Positions 5,453 to 6,519 of a stretch of DNA of 6,519 nt are shown here, in pieces (the stretch's first letter is position 1; each line of letters begins with the position of its first letter). The notes beneath the pieces were generated by a model, which was not told where the DNA came from, ran no database searches, and saw nothing but the letters and a program-made list of their open reading frames with translations. A program made the position numbers and the translations under genes. This stretch comes from Solirubrobacterales bacterium. Lineage in GTDB: Bacteria; Actinomycetota; Thermoleophilia; Solirubrobacterales; Solirubrobacteraceae. The stretch is taken from the NCBI GenBank assembly GCA_009781575.1, contig WQXW01000104.1:1-6519 (forward strand), read 5' to 3'.

Positions 5453-5623
5453 CGAGCAGCGTCTGTTGCGTTTTTTGTTTTGAGGATTGGTTCCGCGCGG
5501 AACGAATCCTTAAAACAAATCCCCCAACGGCGCCTCAGACAGGCGTGTTCGACGCCACGCCGGACTTCCCCAAAACGCGCATCGCGCCCCGTGCGGGCCC
5601 AAGTGGGCGCGGGCCCTTTGATC
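5453..5623 (+). repeat. Dispersed palindrome-centred repeat, copy 2
   Basis: Same strand as copy 1 and 91% identical over the 100-bp core (5453-5552); the second block is 5593-5623. Here the hairpin is better paired: the palindrome GTTCCGCGCGGAAC (5490-5503), one G-G mismatch, then 15 consecutive pairs including one G-U between 5474-5488 and 5505-5519, then GTTG (5465-5468)/CAAC (5525-5528). The second block can fold GCCC-AAGT-GGGC (5597-5608), or pair GGGCCC (5595-5600) with GGGCCC (5611-5616). It lies between the end of grxD (5634) and the start of degV (5374), both on the minus strand, so the element is antisense to local transcription, whereas copy 1 is in the sense direction. No T-run follows the hairpin on either strand, so it is not a classical intrinsic terminator. 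Confidence 0.85.
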
Positions 5624-5633
5624 GCCGCCGCGC

Positions 5634-6050
5634 TCAGCCGAGGCGGTTCTCGACAGGCGCAAAGCGCGAGCCGGCCTGCGAGCCGGCCGGCCCGGCCGCC
5701 TCGGTGGGCGCGGGCGCGGGGGGTTGCTCGATGCCCAGCGTCTGCGCGAGCTCGCCGGACTCGTACATCTCGATCACGATGTCGCAGCCGCCGATCAGCT
5801 CGCCGCGCACGAACAGCTGAGGGATCGTGGGCCAGTTGGACAGCGAGGAGAGCTCCTGGCGGATGCGCGCGTCGGGGAGCACGTCGACCGCGGCGAAGGG
5901 CGCGTCGAGCGCCTGCAGCGCGGCCACGGTCCTCGCGGAGAAGCCGCAGGCCGGCGCGTCGGGCGTGCCCTTCATGAAGAGGATCACCTCGTGGTCGGAG
6001 ATCGCACTCGCGATCGCGTCGCGGATCGAGTTGGTGGGGGTGCTTGACAT
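5634..6050 (-). CDS. grxD: Monothiol glutaredoxin of the CGFS (Grx4) type with a C-terminal extension
   Basis: A 138-residue protein with a single glutaredoxin fold. The signature is VILFMKGTPDAPACGFSART, with the active site Cys35-Gly-Phe-Ser38; WPTIPQLFV carries the conserved cis-Pro (Pro77) and GELIGGCDIVIEMYESGEL the glutathione-binding GGCD (87-90). CGFS glutaredoxins bind a 2Fe-2S cluster with glutathione and deliver it to acceptors or pair with BolA. The family normally ends near residue 108; here about 30 extra Pro/Ala/Gly-rich residues (PPAPAPTEAAGPAGSQAGSRF...) follow, probably a disordered tail. The ATG is preceded by AGGAG 4-5 nt away, which overlaps the TAG stop of the upstream bolA gene (only 7 nt separate the genes), so the two are coupled. 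This pairing supports a BolA-Grx complex. Use of glutathione by this organism is implied but not shown. Confidence 0.93.
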   Translation of the reverse strand: MSSTPTNSIRDAIASAISDHEVILFMKGTPDAPACGFSARTVAALQALDAPFAAVDVLPDARIRQELSSLSNWPTIPQLFVRGELIGGCDIVIEMYESGELAQTLGIEQPPAPAPTEAAGPAGSQAGSRFAPVENRLG

Positions 6051-6057
6051 GGGGCTC

Positions 6058-6285
6058 CTAGTGGGTCGAGGTCTTCAACGAGAGCGCGTGGATGGGTCCC
6101 CCGATCTCATCCCCAAAGATCTCGTACACGATGCGGTGCTGCTCGAGGCGGCTGCGCCCGGCGAACCCGCTGTAGGCCACGTGCGCGCGGAAGTGATCGC
6201 CGCCGCCGGTGCAGTCGTCCACCTCGGCGCGCGCACCGGGCAGCGTGGCCTCGATTCGCTGCTTCATCTCCCCCGCGGAGGGCAT
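6058..6285 (-). CDS. bolA: BolA-family protein
   Basis: Starting at ATG 6285 gives a 75-residue protein of normal BolA size; the long upstream open frame to 6495 overlaps the divergent Fe-S carrier gene and is not coding. The family pattern is clear: MKQRIEATLPGARAEVDDCTGGGDHFRAHVAYSGFAGRSRLEQHRIVYEIFGDEIGGPIHALSLKT, with F-x-G-[KR]-S-R-x-x-x-H-R-x-V-Y and the invariant His66 in IHALSL. The GGGDHF loop resembles the IbaG/BolA2 side of the family more than E. coli BolA. BolA proteins form 2Fe-2S-bridged heterodimers with CGFS glutaredoxins and act in Fe-S trafficking or iron sensing; the grxD gene lies 7 nt downstream. An internal ATG (6267) preceded by GGGGGAG is an alternative start. TAAGCT ends 7 nt before ATG 6285, the spacing of a leaderless promoter. 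Confidence 0.9.
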   Translation of the reverse strand: MPSAGEMKQRIEATLPGARAEVDDCTGGGDHFRAHVAYSGFAGRSRLEQHRIVYEIFGDEIGGPIHALSLKTSTH

Positions 6286-6292
6286 ACTCCCC

Positions 6293-6298
6293 AGCTTA
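6293..6298 (-). promoter_or_regulatory. Candidate leaderless -10 element of bolA-grxD
   Basis: On the minus strand TAAGCT ends exactly 7 nt before the bolA ATG, so transcription would begin at or very near the A of the start codon. The corresponding -35 position (about 6316-6321) overlaps the -10 box of the divergent gene at 6335, so the two promoters may compete. Confidence 0.4.
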
Positions 6299-6318
6299 GA
6301 ACACCCCAACCCCGTGGC

Positions 6319-6324
6319 TATACT
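6319..6324 (+). promoter_or_regulatory. Candidate -10 element of the A-type Fe-S carrier gene
   Basis: TATACT is a near-perfect -10 hexamer located 10 nt before ATG 6335. The predicted transcription start is about 6331, leaving a leader of 0-4 nt, and no Shine-Dalgarno sequence exists between box and ATG. No clear -35 is present; 6296-6301 (TTAGAA) is the nearest weak match. Confidence 0.55.
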
Positions 6325-6332
6325 TTCGAAAG
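6323..6332. promoter_or_regulatory. Perfect 10-bp palindrome over the predicted start site of the Fe-S carrier gene
   Basis: CTTTCGAAAG equals its own reverse complement and spans the interval from the end of the -10 box to just before the ATG. Its position, over the predicted transcription start in a divergent Fe-S gene promoter, would suit a small operator. No known iron- or Fe-S-regulator consensus is recognised, and a palindrome this short can arise by chance. Confidence 0.3.
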
Positions 6333-6334
6333 CG

Positions 6335-6519
6335 ATGATCACGATCACCGAGAAGGGCGCGGAGAAGGTTCGCGAGTTCCTCGCCTCCCAGCAGGCCGAC
6401 CTCGAGCTGGCGGGACTGCGCGTGGGTGTGCGAGGCGGCGGTTGCTCGGGGTTCCAATACCAGCTGGCTTTCGACGAGCGGCGCGAGAGCGACACCGTGT
6501 TCGAGAGCGGCGGCCTGAA
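6335..6519 (+). CDS. A-type iron-sulfur cluster carrier (IscA/ErpA/SufA family), 3' truncated
   Basis: ATG 6335 opens a frame that stays open to the window end, giving 61 complete codons of a protein usually about 105-120 residues. The start MITITEKGAEKVREFLASQQ followed by LAGLRVGVRGGGCSGFQYQLAFDE is diagnostic for the HesB/IscA family: the Cys of GGGCSGFQY is the first of the three cluster-binding cysteines; the C-terminal C-G-C pair lies beyond the window. These proteins take Fe-S clusters from a scaffold and hand them to apo-enzymes in the cytoplasm. IscA, ErpA and SufA cannot be told apart from this half. It is divergent from bolA-grxD across a 49-bp gap with a strong TATACT box, so the three genes form an Fe-S trafficking locus. 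No ribosome-binding site precedes the ATG. Confidence 0.92.
   Translation, partial: MITITEKGAEKVREFLASQQADLELAGLRVGVRGGGCSGFQYQLAFDERRESDTVFESGGL

Noticed and set aside
4670..5977. Plus-strand open frame of 435 codons across degV, the repeat and grxD
   Set aside because: It runs antisense to two recognisable genes and through the repeat, and its translation shows no domain pattern.
6058..6495. Long 145-codon form of the bolA frame
   Set aside because: The extra N-terminal part is antisense to the Fe-S carrier gene; the BolA fold starts at ATG 6285, which also has a well-spaced -10-like box.

Overview
The window is very GC-rich (roughly 70% or more by eye) and fully bacterial. Genes are tightly packed, with ATGA/GTGA/TGATG start-stop overlaps and GTG starts. 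The small membrane-gene cluster in the middle (DUF4235-like, holin-X-like and DUF3618-like) is a gene set typical of Actinomycetota. It occurs here with a CGFS monothiol glutaredoxin and a BolA protein, a pairing better known from proteobacteria. I infer a deep-branching actinobacterium such as Thermoleophilia (Solirubrobacterales-like); this is inference from gene content, not a database match.

Layout from left to right. (1) At 1-1501 (+) lie the 3' part of a CaiB/BaiF family III CoA-transferase or alpha-methylacyl-CoA racemase-like gene and, 41 bp downstream, a MerR-type regulator with what looks like a second, degenerate MerR-like winged helix. (2) At 1508-1660 lies the first copy of a dispersed, palindrome-centred repeat. 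(3) At 1700-3238 (+) a candidate promoter and a TetR-type operator precede a two-gene operon: a nitrilase-superfamily C-N hydrolase resembling deaminated-glutathione amidase, and a TetR/FadR-like repressor joined to it by an ATGA overlap. The operon may be autoregulated. (4) At 3282-4387 (+) four small membrane-protein genes overlap head to tail. (5) A GC-rich convergent junction (4388-4510) carries hairpins and a 17-bp direct repeat. (6) On the minus strand, transcription runs bolA, grxD, the second repeat copy (5453-5623), then degV. (7) At 6335 (+) an A-type Fe-S carrier gene starts, divergent from bolA across 49 bp, and runs off the window.

Two functional themes stand out. The first is an Fe-S/iron module: A-type carrier, BolA and CGFS glutaredoxin around one compact divergent promoter region. 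The second is acyl/lipid-related metabolism and control: CoA-transferase with MerR, a TetR/FadR-like repressor, and a DegV fatty-acid-binding-type protein.

The most unusual item is the repeat. A 100-bp ungapped core, 91% identical by hand count between 1508-1607 and 5453-5552, is centred on the perfect palindrome GTTCCGCGCGGAAC. It has AT-rich complementary arms and a second conserved GC-rich block about 20-40 bp further on. Its two copies lie in opposite orientation relative to their neighbouring genes, which argues against a simple terminator or leader. An uncharacterised REP/MITE-like element or a structured small RNA fits better. A second theme is a set of TAnnnT -10-like boxes lying 7-10 nt before start codons, suggesting leaderless or near-leaderless transcripts.
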